Assembly (NCBI RefSeq): GCF_002706795.1
Contig: NZ_CP017705.1
Span: forward strand, 1,429,501-1,493,500
Reading direction: 5' to 3'
Source: Brevibacillus laterosporus DSM 25
Lineage (GTDB): Bacteria > Bacillota > Bacilli > Brevibacillales > Brevibacillaceae
DNA: 64,000 nt
Below, one piece after another: positions 8,653 through 16,055 of this stretch; the first letter of the stretch is position 1; every line of letters starts with the position of its first letter. The notes beneath the pieces are model-generated. The model worked only from the letters and a program-made list of their open reading frames with translations. It was not told where the DNA came from and ran no database searches. A program made the position numbers and the translations under genes.

Positions 8653-9318
8653 GTGTCATTCTTTAAACGTTTACGTGATTTAACTATGTCTAACTTGTAT
8701 GCTCTAATTGAAAAAGCGGAAGACCCAATTAAAATGACTGACCAATATCTACGTGATATGCAGCAGGATTTAGAGGATGCTGAGAAAGCTGTAGCTGCTC
8801 AAATCGCTCTTGAGAAAAAATTCAAGTTGCTTTATGAAGAACAAGAAGCATTGGTTCAAAAGCGTGAAGAGCAAGCACACATTGCCGCTCAAGCTCAAAA
8901 CATTGATCTTGCTCGTCGTGCATTAGAAGAGAAGAAATCAGCTACTGTAAAAATGGAAGAATACAAAGCGAGCTATGCAAAAAATAAAGAAGCCGCTGAC
9001 AACTTACGCTTAAAGTTAGAAGAAATGCGTAAACAAGTAGTTGAATTGAAAAACAAACGTGAAACACTAGTAGCTCGTGTGAATGCAGCAAACGCTCAAA
9101 AAAATATCAACAAGAGCATGGCTGGATTTAACAGTGATACAGCAATGGCTGGTCTCAAACGTATGGAAGATCGTGCACTCCAACTAGAAGCTGAAGCTGA
9201 GGCAAGTGGCGAAATTTACAAAAAGCAAACCTCGCTAGATGATGAATTTGCTCAATTGCATAAAGATAAAGCAGTAGAAGATGAACTAGCTGCGCTACTA
9301 AAAAAATACGGGGGGTAA
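8653..9318 (+). CDS. pspA: PspA/IM30 family membrane-stress protein
   Basis: This 221-aa, almost wholly helical protein starts with the family's amphipathic membrane-binding helix (SFFKRLRDLTMSNLYALIEKAEDP) and continues as a long coiled coil. PspA/IM30 proteins oligomerise on damaged inner membranes as ESCRT-III-like scaffolds. The start is GTG with an AAGGAGG site 7 bases upstream. A sigma-W-type promoter lies ahead. Three envelope genes of DUF350, DUF4178 and DUF4247 type follow on the same strand, so this is a compact membrane-stress operon. No PspB/PspC or LiaRS genes are in view. Confidence 0.93.
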   Translation: MSFFKRLRDLTMSNLYALIEKAEDPIKMTDQYLRDMQQDLEDAEKAVAAQIALEKKFKLLYEEQEALVQKREEQAHIAAQAQNIDLARRALEEKKSATVKMEEYKASYAKNKEAADNLRLKLEEMRKQVVELKNKRETLVARVNAANAQKNINKSMAGFNSDTAMAGLKRMEDRALQLEAEAEASGEIYKKQTSLDDEFAQLHKDKAVEDELAALLKKYGG

Positions 9319-9420
9319 GCCGCTTTATGCGGTCCCCCTTTCTTTTTTCTGTTACTTATTCCACGTTTTTTCACTGGATATTAGGCGCATCATGCGTCAA
9401 AATGATAAAGGAGGTTTAGA

Positions 9421-9830
9421 ATGCTCGGAGACATGAATATTTTACGAATGATCGTCTGGACTGCCTCAGGCGCTCTCTTGCTATGCCTCTTGATGTGGAT
9501 CGTACCCTATTCACAAAATATAAGGACATGGAAGAGATTAAGCGAGGAAATGTAGCCGTTTCAACTCGCTTTATTATGAAATTGCTTGCTCAAGGCTATA
9601 TACTATCGCAATCATTATCTATATCTAACGATTTAATTCAGGGACTACTCGTTTCTGTCGTATCTTTTGTGTTATTATTTGTTCTCGAAAAAATCGTTCA
9701 ATTTGGTGTATACCAGATAGCAGGTCTTGACTTAAATAAAGGAACACAGGAAGGAAAAGTAGCCCATGCGCTCTTTTCTGGCTCACTCCATATTACCGGT
9801 GCCTTTATCATTGCCGCTTGCCTACTGTAG
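9421..9830 (+). CDS. DUF350 (YjfL-type) membrane protein with apparent frameshift near the N-terminus
   Basis: A strong AAGGAGG ribosome site precedes the ATG at 9421. That frame encodes the first membrane helix (about residues 8-26, WTASGALLLCLLMW) but stops at about 9553. The rest of the DUF350 protein, with the family motif KRGNVAVSTRF and two or three more membrane helices, is read from codons in phase with 9483. An ATG at 9483 has no ribosome site. The two parts join near 9490-9500 if one base has been lost (or by a -1 shift). The function of the family is unknown. Its neighbours pspA and DUF4178 point to membrane maintenance. Confidence 0.7.
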
Positions 9831-9842
9831 GAGGAATTGCAA

Positions 9843-10349
9843 ATGAGTTTTTTTCAACGTGTCAAAAATATCCTAAAAAAGCCTGAGACTCCCCTTGTTG
9901 AAAAAAGTATCTTAACTGTGGGACCAGGCGATATTGTGGAAGTCTCGTTCGTTACCTACCAAGTTGTAGGACGTACTCGCAATCCGAAACGAAACGCAAT
10001 TATGTTAACCTTACAGGATGGGAACACCCTACGTTATCTGAAAATTGAAGAACGTGAGAAAACCAATTATGAATTGTATACTCCAATTGATGGTCGACTC
10101 GACTCTCCTGATGAGGTTCCAACTATTATTGAATTAGATGATATTGAATACCATTTAGAAGAGCAATATGATGGGAAAATGACCGCACAAGGAAAAACAC
10201 CATTTTCTACGGATGGTGAGCAATATGTCTGGGAATTCCAATCCGACAATCGCAAGCTGCTTCGTATCGAATGGCAAGACGGACGCTTTATGTTGTATGA
10301 AGGAGAATTTATCATCCCCGCTGATGTGAAAGTACTCCGGGGAGTGTAG
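9843..10349 (+). CDS. DUF4178 family protein
   Basis: This 168-aa soluble beta-rich protein has two repeated halves: GDIVEVSFVTYQVVGR..YLKIEE near residues 25-80 and DDIEYHLEEQYDG..WEFQ near 95-140. This matches the DUF4178 repeat layout. The role is unknown, but the family is often found with DUF350 and PspA genes. The ATG at 9843 is preferred, with AGGAGG 8 bases upstream; a TTG at 9837 is too close to that site. It starts 12 bases after the DUF350 stop, so translation is probably coupled. Confidence 0.75.
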   Translation: MSFFQRVKNILKKPETPLVEKSILTVGPGDIVEVSFVTYQVVGRTRNPKRNAIMLTLQDGNTLRYLKIEEREKTNYELYTPIDGRLDSPDEVPTIIELDDIEYHLEEQYDGKMTAQGKTPFSTDGEQYVWEFQSDNRKLLRIEWQDGRFMLYEGEFIIPADVKVLRGV

Positions 10350-10361
10350 GGGGGAGGCCTC

Positions 10362-11156
10362 ATGTGGCAAGCATTGTCAAAATTCTTAAAGACAACCCTC
10401 GTCCTCTCTCTGGTCGCCGGGCTTTTAACTGGTTGCGCCGATCAGTCGGTAGGGTCATCCTATCCACTAGAGAAGATTACGAAAAACGGGGCCGAATCAT
10501 CGCGCATTTATCGCGCGACGGACAAAACGGTTCCTGAGGTTGCCAAGGAGCTGGCTGAAAAGCGCCAGCCTAAGGAAATTTCTAAAGAAGATCTAGACCA
10601 CATGTTTCTTATCTACTCCGATGAATGGTATCATCTACAAAAAGATGAAGCCAAGCCAAGCGATACCTTAATTGAAGTAGATAGTAAGGAATTCGTTCAA
10701 AAAAATTATAATATGTCTTTCCTAGAAGGATACTTCCTTGCCTCCGTATTAGGTGATCTGTTTGATTCCATAAAATACAAAGGTCAAGGAAACTATCGTG
10801 GTTATTCTAGTCGGGATATCTATAAATCAGGGACAGATTACCATACTCCCTCAAAAGAAGAGAAAAAGACATTTGCTCCTATTACTACAGAAGGCAAGGG
10901 CTCTATCCTACGCCGCTCTTCTGATAATAGTGGAAAATCGTCTTCCTCTGACGATAGTATTTTTAAGAAATCTGACGCTGACACAACTAAATCTAAGGGT
11001 AAAATCACTAGAGATTCTAAAAGTGACAGCGGAGGTAGTTCATGGTTTGGTGGCTCTTCGTCTTCCAAAAAGGACTCCTCCATGTTTGACCGTCCACGTA
11101 CCAATTCTCCTCCAAAGGTTAAAAAGGGGTTTGGAAGTATTAAACGGCGCCGATGA
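10362..11156 (+). CDS. DUF4247 lipoprotein with serine-rich tail
   Basis: This 264-aa protein has a lipoprotein signal (lipobox LLTGC near residue 25). It is followed by a DUF4247-like domain of about 130 residues ending around SFLEGYFLASVLGDLF. The last 100 residues are low-complexity: Ser, Lys and Asp runs with a GGSSWFGGSSSSKK patch and a basic end. It is expected on the outer face of the membrane. It is the fourth gene of the pspA operon, 12 bases after DUF4178, and the operon ends at the terminator at 11190. The family's function is not known. Confidence 0.72.
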   Translation: MWQALSKFLKTTLVLSLVAGLLTGCADQSVGSSYPLEKITKNGAESSRIYRATDKTVPEVAKELAEKRQPKEISKEDLDHMFLIYSDEWYHLQKDEAKPSDTLIEVDSKEFVQKNYNMSFLEGYFLASVLGDLFDSIKYKGQGNYRGYSSRDIYKSGTDYHTPSKEEKKTFAPITTEGKGSILRRSSDNSGKSSSSDDSIFKKSDADTTKSKGKITRDSKSDSGGSSWFGGSSSSKKDSSMFDRPRTNSPPKVKKGFGSIKRRR

Positions 11157-11189
11157 TTTTTCCGAGTATACAATAGTTATGTACAGCTT

Positions 11190-11228
11190 AAAAGGACCCA
11201 AAGAGAAACCTTCTCTTGGGTCCTTTTG
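11190..11228. terminator. Bidirectional terminator between the pspA operon and the phosphoesterase gene
   Basis: AAAAGGACCC pairs with GGGTCCTTTT around an inner AGAGAA/TTCTCT hairpin. It lies between convergent genes. Confidence 0.85.
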
Positions 11229-11972
11229 TTATTCATCCGGTAATCCCCTGTAACGCCCAGTACGCAATTCTTTTTTATAAGCAGCTAGTTCAGCATCTGG
11301 CAGCCCCTCATCAATCGCCACTTGAATAGCTATTTCTACATCATAAGGAACACGCACGATTGACATAGAGAAACTGCTTGGTTGTTGCTTATGTAATTCA
11401 CCCTCCAATACCATATAAGAAGGTTGTGTCATATCCAGAGGATTTCCAACACTTCCGACATTGCATAACGACTTTGCTTTTAATCCTTGGATAAATGCAT
11501 GATGTACATCTCCATAGATCACCACATCAGGTGTATGTTCCCCATTTCCTGTTGCTTCTGTATTCTCGAACATAGCTAGACGCTCTTCCAATGGTGAGGT
11601 GAACCGAACACGATGGAAGACACTATCTGCGGAAGCGTGAAACAAACGAATCAATCTGCCACCCATCCAAAAATCATAGGAAAAAGGCAGGGTATTCAGA
11701 TAACGAATGCGATCTTCTCCTAAACGACGTTGTTGCCAAAGAAACGCTTCATCCTCTGTAGGATTTCCAATGAAGTCATCCCAGTTGCCACGCACTGTAA
11801 CCGAACACTTTTCTTTAATCATGTCGACTGCTTTTTCTGGTTCAGGTCCTTTTCCAGCCAAATCTCCTAAGCAATAAATCTCTTGAATTCCACGCTTCTC
11901 TATGTCTTTTAGCACCGCTTCCAATGCTGGTATGTTTCCATGAATATCAGAGATTACGGCTATCCTTTCCAC
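11229..11972 (-). CDS. Metallophosphoesterase (calcineurin-like)
   Basis: This 247-aa protein has the ordered metallophosphatase motifs: DIHGN (Asp9, His11), GDLAGKGP, GNWD, GDVHHA and GSVGNP. It should bind two metal ions and hydrolyse a phosphoester, but the substrate is unclear; the family includes YfcE-like phosphodiesterases and Ser/Thr phosphatase-like enzymes. The GTG at 11972 is used because GGGAGGAG lies just upstream. The ATG seven codons earlier would place the ribosome site inside the gene. Confidence 0.85.
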   Translation of the reverse strand: MERIAVISDIHGNIPALEAVLKDIEKRGIQEIYCLGDLAGKGPEPEKAVDMIKEKCSVTVRGNWDDFIGNPTEDEAFLWQQRRLGEDRIRYLNTLPFSYDFWMGGRLIRLFHASADSVFHRVRFTSPLEERLAMFENTEATGNGEHTPDVVIYGDVHHAFIQGLKAKSLCNVGSVGNPLDMTQPSYMVLEGELHKQQPSSFSMSIVRVPYDVEIAIQVAIDEGLPDAELAAYKKELRTGRYRGLPDE

Positions 11973-12037
11973 GTCTTCTCCTCCCTCTTTCATTCAATTA
12001 ACCACTTACTTGTTCCATTCTTTTGTGTAGCTAAAAA

Positions 12038-12101
12038 TAAAGAGAAGCCTCTCGCTCATGTATGAATTCCCCTACACAAGGCAAGAAGGCCTTCTCTCTG
12101 A
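12038..12101 (-). terminator. Possible terminator downstream of the ErpA-like gene
   Basis: On the minus strand AGAGAAGGCC can pair with GGCTTCTCT (one bulge, long loop), and TTTATTTTT follows. The long loop makes this tentative. Confidence 0.4.
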
Positions 12102-12131
12102 TTGCGGAGCTTGCTTGTTAGTTCAAAGCGC

Positions 12132-12488
12132 TTACTCGCATTTTTCAGCTTTTCCCTCGTAATCACGCGTACGGAATGAAGCACCACATCCACAAGAAGC
12201 AACAGCATTCGGATTCTCCATAGTAAATCCGCCGCCCATCATGGATTCCTTATAATCAATTACGAGTCCTTCAATATATTTATAGCTCTCGGCATCAACC
12301 GCTACTTTAAAGCCCTCATAGGTAAAAATCTGATCGCCCTCGTTCGTTGATTCATCCGTTCCCATGCCATATGAAAACCCGCTACATCCGCCTTCTCTCA
12401 CGCCAACACGCAACAAGATATTAGGATTATTCTCCGCTTCCAGCAATTCACGAATTTTAGCGCTTGCTTGAGGTGTGAAGTTGATCAT
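12132..12488 (-). CDS. erpA: ErpA/IscA-type Fe-S cluster carrier (HesB family, YutM-like)
   Basis: This 118-aa protein has the three conserved cysteines of A-type carriers: Cys35 in GGCSGFSY, and Cys99 and Cys101 in SCGCGASF. These bind and pass on a [2Fe-2S] or [4Fe-4S] cluster. The ATG at 12488 has a GGAGG site 7 bases upstream; the frame extends 31 codons further without one. YutM of B. subtilis is the matching protein, in the same region as nfu (yutI) and yuzD. It is likely a single gene. Confidence 0.9.
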   Translation of the reverse strand: MINFTPQASAKIRELLEAENNPNILLRVGVREGGCSGFSYGMGTDESTNEGDQIFTYEGFKVAVDAESYKYIEGLVIDYKESMMGGGFTMENPNAVASCGCGASFRTRDYEGKAEKCE

Positions 12489-12631
12489 GCCATTCCCTCC
12501 TCGATCAACAATTATAAAATGCTGTTTGTTTATTATAAAACAGCTTCCTTTAAGTATACAAAGAATTATATAAGGCAACAAGGTAACGATGCACTTCCAT
12601 TAGTAAGAATTTTCGAAAATGAAAACAAAAT

Positions 12632-12662
12632 AAAAAAGACGACGCCTATAATACGCCGTCCT
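12632..12662 (-). terminator. Terminator downstream of the Spo0E-like gene
   Basis: On the minus strand GGACGGCG pairs with CGTCGTC (including a G-T pair) and TTTTTTATTTT follows. Confidence 0.6.
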
Positions 12663-12683
12663 CGAAGTGTATAGTGTAAAACC

Positions 12684-12899
12684 TCAAGCGAAATGGGTTC
12701 GATTCTCAAATATATGAAGGTGAAAAGGCTTTTCATTGTAGAAGGTTACTTCTTTTTCCATTTGTAAAAGCTGGTTGTGTAACAAATCAATCTCCCGGCT
12801 ACAACGTAATACCTCTGGGTGATGTAATCCATATTTAGTCCCAATTTCTACCATCTGTTGGCGAAGGAGTTCCATTTTTTCGAGTAATTGTTCCCGCAT
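12684..12899 (-). CDS. Spo0E-like aspartyl-phosphate phosphatase
   Basis: This 71-aa helical-hairpin protein matches the Spo0E family by size and by the motif CSREIDLLHNQLL, corresponding to the SxxLDxLI signature. Such proteins dephosphorylate Spo0A~P and delay sporulation. A second helix, MELLRQQMVEIGTKYG, pairs with it. Spo0A is not in the window and the target is inferred from the family. A short hairpin terminator follows. Confidence 0.8.
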   Translation of the reverse strand: MREQLLEKMELLRQQMVEIGTKYGLHHPEVLRCSREIDLLHNQLLQMEKEVTFYNEKPFHLHIFENRTHFA

Positions 12900-13006
12900 T
12901 TTCTCTCCCCCTCATGTAGCTATATTTCACATTTTACTTTAGAATAAAACCCTCTGCAAACAAAAGTCACTATTTGTTCTGTATATTTTGTACAATTTTG
13001 TGTGTT

Positions 13007-13029
13007 CTTGTCAAGTTTATAACTTGTCA
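13007..13029. repeat. Direct repeat CTTGTCA upstream of the mqnE promoter
   Basis: CTTGTCA occurs at 13007 and 13023, and AAGTT-TAT-AACTT forms a palindrome across the gap. It lies just upstream of the -35 box, a possible operator. Confidence 0.4.
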
Positions 13030-13047
13030 CAGTAAAAACTTAGAAGG

Positions 13048-13076
13048 TTGTTGCATTTATCAAAGAAGCTTATAAT
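13048..13076 (+). promoter_or_regulatory. Sigma-A-type promoter of mqnE
   Basis: TTGTTG, a 17-base spacer and a perfect TATAAT lie about 70 bases ahead of the mqnE start. Confidence 0.65.
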
Positions 13077-13143
13077 AGAGATACTTTAATTTATGGAACG
13101 ATTATTGGATTGCGTATTATATAACTATTCAGGAGTTGAAAAT

Positions 13144-14247
13144 ATGTCTTTGCTAACAATAGCTACGCAAGATAAAACGCTAGCGTCGATTGCTGAAAAA
13201 GTCATAAATCGAGAGCGTCTTACCATAGAAGATGGTCTGGCTCTTTACGAATCAGACGACGTTTTTAGTATTGCTCAACTTGCTAATTTGGTGAATGAGC
13301 GTATAAATGGAAATAAAGTTTACTTTGTTCAAAATATGTACATTAATCCAACCAATGTTTGTGAAGCTAAATGCCGCTTTTGTGGTTTCCGCCGCGATCA
13401 GGATCAAGACGGCGCTTACACGATGAGTTCAGAAGAATTACTTCACTATGTAGGAACTCGTTTTAACGATGGCCTTCGTGAGTTCCACATCGTTGGTGGT
13501 CATAACCACCATGTTCCTTTTGAATACTATGTCGAGACACTTCGCACCTTAAAGAAGGCATATCCGGATGTAGCTCTCAAAGCTTATACCGGAGCCGAAA
13601 TCGAATTTTTTAGTCGTATCGCTGGAATCAGCATGACAGAAGTGCTAAAAGAATTGATGAATGCAGGTCTTGAGAGTTTGACAGGTGGCGGAGCCGAAAT
13701 ATTAACCGAACGCTATCGCCTTAAAATGAGTCCTGATAAAGCAAGCACAGACGATTGGTTACTTGCACATCGCACAGCACATGGACTTGGTATGCAAACT
13801 CCTTGTACAATGCTATACGGCTCCATTGAGTCTAAAGAAGAGCGTTTAATTCATATGTCACGTATCCGAGAATTACAGGATGAGACAAATGGTTTCCAGG
13901 TTTTCATCCCTTTAGCGGTCCAACCAATGAAAGCTACAGCAGGTATTAGACGCCGTACTTCTGCGATGGACGATCTCAAGACGATTGCGATTAGCCGTCT
14001 CATGGTAGATAATGTAGATCATATTAAAGCCTACTTTATTAATATCGGTACACAATTAACTCAGCTAGCCTTGCGTGCCGGTGCCTCTGACGCTCACGGT
14101 ACCCTAGTAGAAGAACGTATCAGCCATGCTGCCGGTGCTTTATCTGACCAAGGGATTACCAAGGAAGACCTAATCTGGTTAATTAAAGGTGCAGGTAAAG
14201 TTGCTGTTGAACGAGACACACACTATAACGTGATTAAAGAGTACTAA
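13144..14247 (+). CDS. mqnE: Aminofutalosine synthase (radical SAM)
   Basis: This 367-aa radical SAM enzyme has the CxxxCxxC cluster motif at Cys73, Cys77 and Cys80 (CEAKCRFCGF). It also has IVGGHNHHVPFEYY, LTGGGAEILTERYR and PLAVQPM, typical of MqnE. MqnE joins the radical SAM reaction to chorismate-derived 3-enolpyruvylbenzoate-type chemistry in the futalosine route to menaquinone. The ATG at 13144 has AGGAG upstream; the frame also opens at 13093. The other mqn genes are not in the window. It implies that this organism uses the futalosine pathway rather than the men pathway of B. subtilis. Confidence 0.9.
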   Translation: MSLLTIATQDKTLASIAEKVINRERLTIEDGLALYESDDVFSIAQLANLVNERINGNKVYFVQNMYINPTNVCEAKCRFCGFRRDQDQDGAYTMSSEELLHYVGTRFNDGLREFHIVGGHNHHVPFEYYVETLRTLKKAYPDVALKAYTGAEIEFFSRIAGISMTEVLKELMNAGLESLTGGGAEILTERYRLKMSPDKASTDDWLLAHRTAHGLGMQTPCTMLYGSIESKEERLIHMSRIRELQDETNGFQVFIPLAVQPMKATAGIRRRTSAMDDLKTIAISRLMVDNVDHIKAYFINIGTQLTQLALRAGASDAHGTLVEERISHAAGALSDQGITKEDLIWLIKGAGKVAVERDTHYNVIKEY

Positions 14248-14251
14248 TAAA

Positions 14252-14311
14252 AAAGAACGCTTGATTGAAGTTGACCACTCTGTGGGCTTCTCAACAAGCG
14301 TTCTTCTTTTT
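14252..14311 (+). terminator. Terminator of mqnE
   Basis: AAGAACGCTTG pairs with CAAGCGTTCTT around an inner GAAG/CTTC hairpin, and a T-rich tract follows. It may serve yuzB on the other strand too. Confidence 0.75.
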
Positions 14312-14331
14312 AATTGACATCCATCGCCCTA

Positions 14332-14580
14332 TTATTGCCATTCTTGGACAAATTCCTGTATTTTTTCTTTAATTAATGTCAAAAGTGAATCTGTCGTTTC
14401 CGCTGTAATGAAATCTCCATTAACCAATGCAAAGGGCTGCATATAGCATTCGCCACAATGTCCTAAACAGCCATATTCCACCACATCCACATCCAAATCA
14501 GGATCATTTTCTAACGCTTCCATGACTGGTTTGGTATAGGAAATGACATTACTTGAACAAAATTCCACTAAAGCTTTCAT
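14332..14580 (-). CDS. yuzB: YuzB-like protein (DUF1450)
   Basis: This 82-aa protein has FCSSN near the N-terminus and CLGHCGECY in the centre, the conserved cysteine pattern of DUF1450/YuzB. It is a small thioredoxin-fold-like protein related to [2Fe-2S] ferredoxins of the thioredoxin type; cluster binding is plausible but unproven. It is divergent from yutJ, the same adjacency as in B. subtilis, and convergent with mqnE. Confidence 0.85.
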   Translation of the reverse strand: MKALVEFCSSNVISYTKPVMEALENDPDLDVDVVEYGCLGHCGECYMQPFALVNGDFITAETTDSLLTLIKEKIQEFVQEWQ

Positions 14581-14773
14581 GGGTCCCTCCTATTCAAAAA
14601 TTATTGCAGTTATGTGAATATTGGAACTCGACCTAAACAGACGGTAGAGTTATAATGATTGGGGACGACTTCAAATTATATCATTTTCCTTATTCGTTTA
14701 AAAGTTTCTGTTGCACTTCCATTAACTAAAATGGAACCGTTTTAAATATGGCATAGAAAGGATAAGACTTCCT

Positions 14774-15841
14774 ATGAGACGACTAGTTATCTTAGGTGGT
14801 GGCTATGGGGGCCTACGCATCATCGAACACATACTTACCCCTGATTTGCCTACAGACGTTACGGTAACGCTAGTAGATCGAATGCCTTTCCACGGATTAA
14901 AAACCGAATACTACGCGTTAGCAGCCGGAACGGAACCAGAAAGCAAAGTGCGAGTGGCCTTTCCAAGCGACCCACGCTTACAGATTAAACACGGAGAAGT
15001 TATTGACATCAACCTAACTGAGCGCTTGATCCATTTTGAAAATGAAGAAGAATTAGAATACGATTGGCTCATTCTTGGATTGGGCTGTGAGGATCGTTAT
15101 CATAATATTCCAGGAGCCGATCTACACACACATTCCATTCAAACATTGGGCTCTACTCGTCGCGCTTATGCAGCGATCAATAATATTAACCCATACGGTT
15201 CAGTTACCGTTGTCGGTGGTGGTTTAAGCGGTGTGGAAATTGCTGCTGAATTACGGGAAAGCCGTCCGGATCTGACCATTCGATTAATGGATCGTGGACC
15301 AAGCATTTTAAGCCCTTTCCCAAAAAAATTACAGGATTATGCTTCCGAATGGTTTATTAAAAATGAGGTTGAACTTATTAATATGGCCAATGTAACCTGT
15401 GTTGAGGATGGTGTTGTTTATAACAACAATCAACCTATGGAAAGCAATGTTATTGTCTGGACAGCAGGTATTCAAGCCAATCGCATCGTACGCAATCTTC
15501 CTATCGACCATGATAATAGCGGACGAGCAATCCTCAATCCTTATCACCAAATTCCCGACTATACCAATGTATACGTTGTAGGCGATAGCGCGAGCTTGCC
15601 ATATGCCCCAAGCGCTCAGCTTGCTGAGATGCAGGGAGAACAAATCGCCATGGTATTAAAACGTGAAATGAAGGGCGAAGGTTATCCTACTGTAATGCCC
15701 GATATTAAACTAAAAGGAACATTAGGCTCTCTCGGCAAAAAAGAAGGATTTGGCGTAATGGGCAAAATGTCGCTTGTGGGTCAAATGCCGCGCGTGATGA
15801 AAAGCGGTGTCCTTTGGATGTATAAAAACCACTTAGGTTAA
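14774..15841 (+). CDS. yutJ: NDH-2-like NAD(P)/FAD oxidoreductase (YutJ-like)
   Basis: This 355-aa flavoprotein has an N-terminal FAD motif (LGGGYGGLRI), a central dinucleotide motif (VVGGGLSGVEIAAEL) and a C-terminal FAD contact (VYVVGDSASLP) followed by PSAQLAEMQG. It is shorter than YumB (399 aa) and lacks much of the C-terminal membrane-docking region. This is the state of YutJ in B. subtilis, and the neighbouring yuzB supports the assignment. The electron acceptor is not clear. There are thus two NDH-2-like proteins within 10 kb. Confidence 0.83.
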   Translation: MRRLVILGGGYGGLRIIEHILTPDLPTDVTVTLVDRMPFHGLKTEYYALAAGTEPESKVRVAFPSDPRLQIKHGEVIDINLTERLIHFENEEELEYDWLILGLGCEDRYHNIPGADLHTHSIQTLGSTRRAYAAINNINPYGSVTVVGGGLSGVEIAAELRESRPDLTIRLMDRGPSILSPFPKKLQDYASEWFIKNEVELINMANVTCVEDGVVYNNNQPMESNVIVWTAGIQANRIVRNLPIDHDNSGRAILNPYHQIPDYTNVYVVGDSASLPYAPSAQLAEMQGEQIAMVLKREMKGEGYPTVMPDIKLKGTLGSLGKKEGFGVMGKMSLVGQMPRVMKSGVLWMYKNHLG

Positions 15842-15867
15842 CTTCACAAAATGAATTTTGGATATAC

Positions 15868-15901
15868 GACCGTTCTGATTTTTTAAAAGAGCGGTTGTTT
15901 G
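15868..15901 (+). terminator. Possible terminator of yutJ
   Basis: ACCGTTCT pairs with AGAGCGGT (with a G-T pair) across a T-rich loop. The T-run after it is weak. Confidence 0.4.
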
Positions 15902-16007
15902 TCTTTCCGCATCTTTAAAGTCCATTATATAATATCAAAATATTTATACTATTACATTAGATTAAATCGTCAAATTGTATCTTGGAGGAGTAAAAAAGAA
16001 AACCCGG

Positions 16008-16031
16008 ATAATACAAATTCACCGGGTTTTT
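16008..16031 (-). terminator. Terminator of the GGDEF/EAL gene
   Basis: AAAACCCGG pairs with CCGGGTTTT and, on the minus strand, TTTTCTTTTTT follows. Confidence 0.8.
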
Positions 16032-16055
16032 GGCCTTTACCAATATATGCATTCG

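Noticed and set aside
10798..11253. Long frames in other phases over the serine-rich tail of the DUF4247 gene
   Set aside because: Low-complexity coding sequence keeps other frames open; only the lipoprotein frame has a start and family match.
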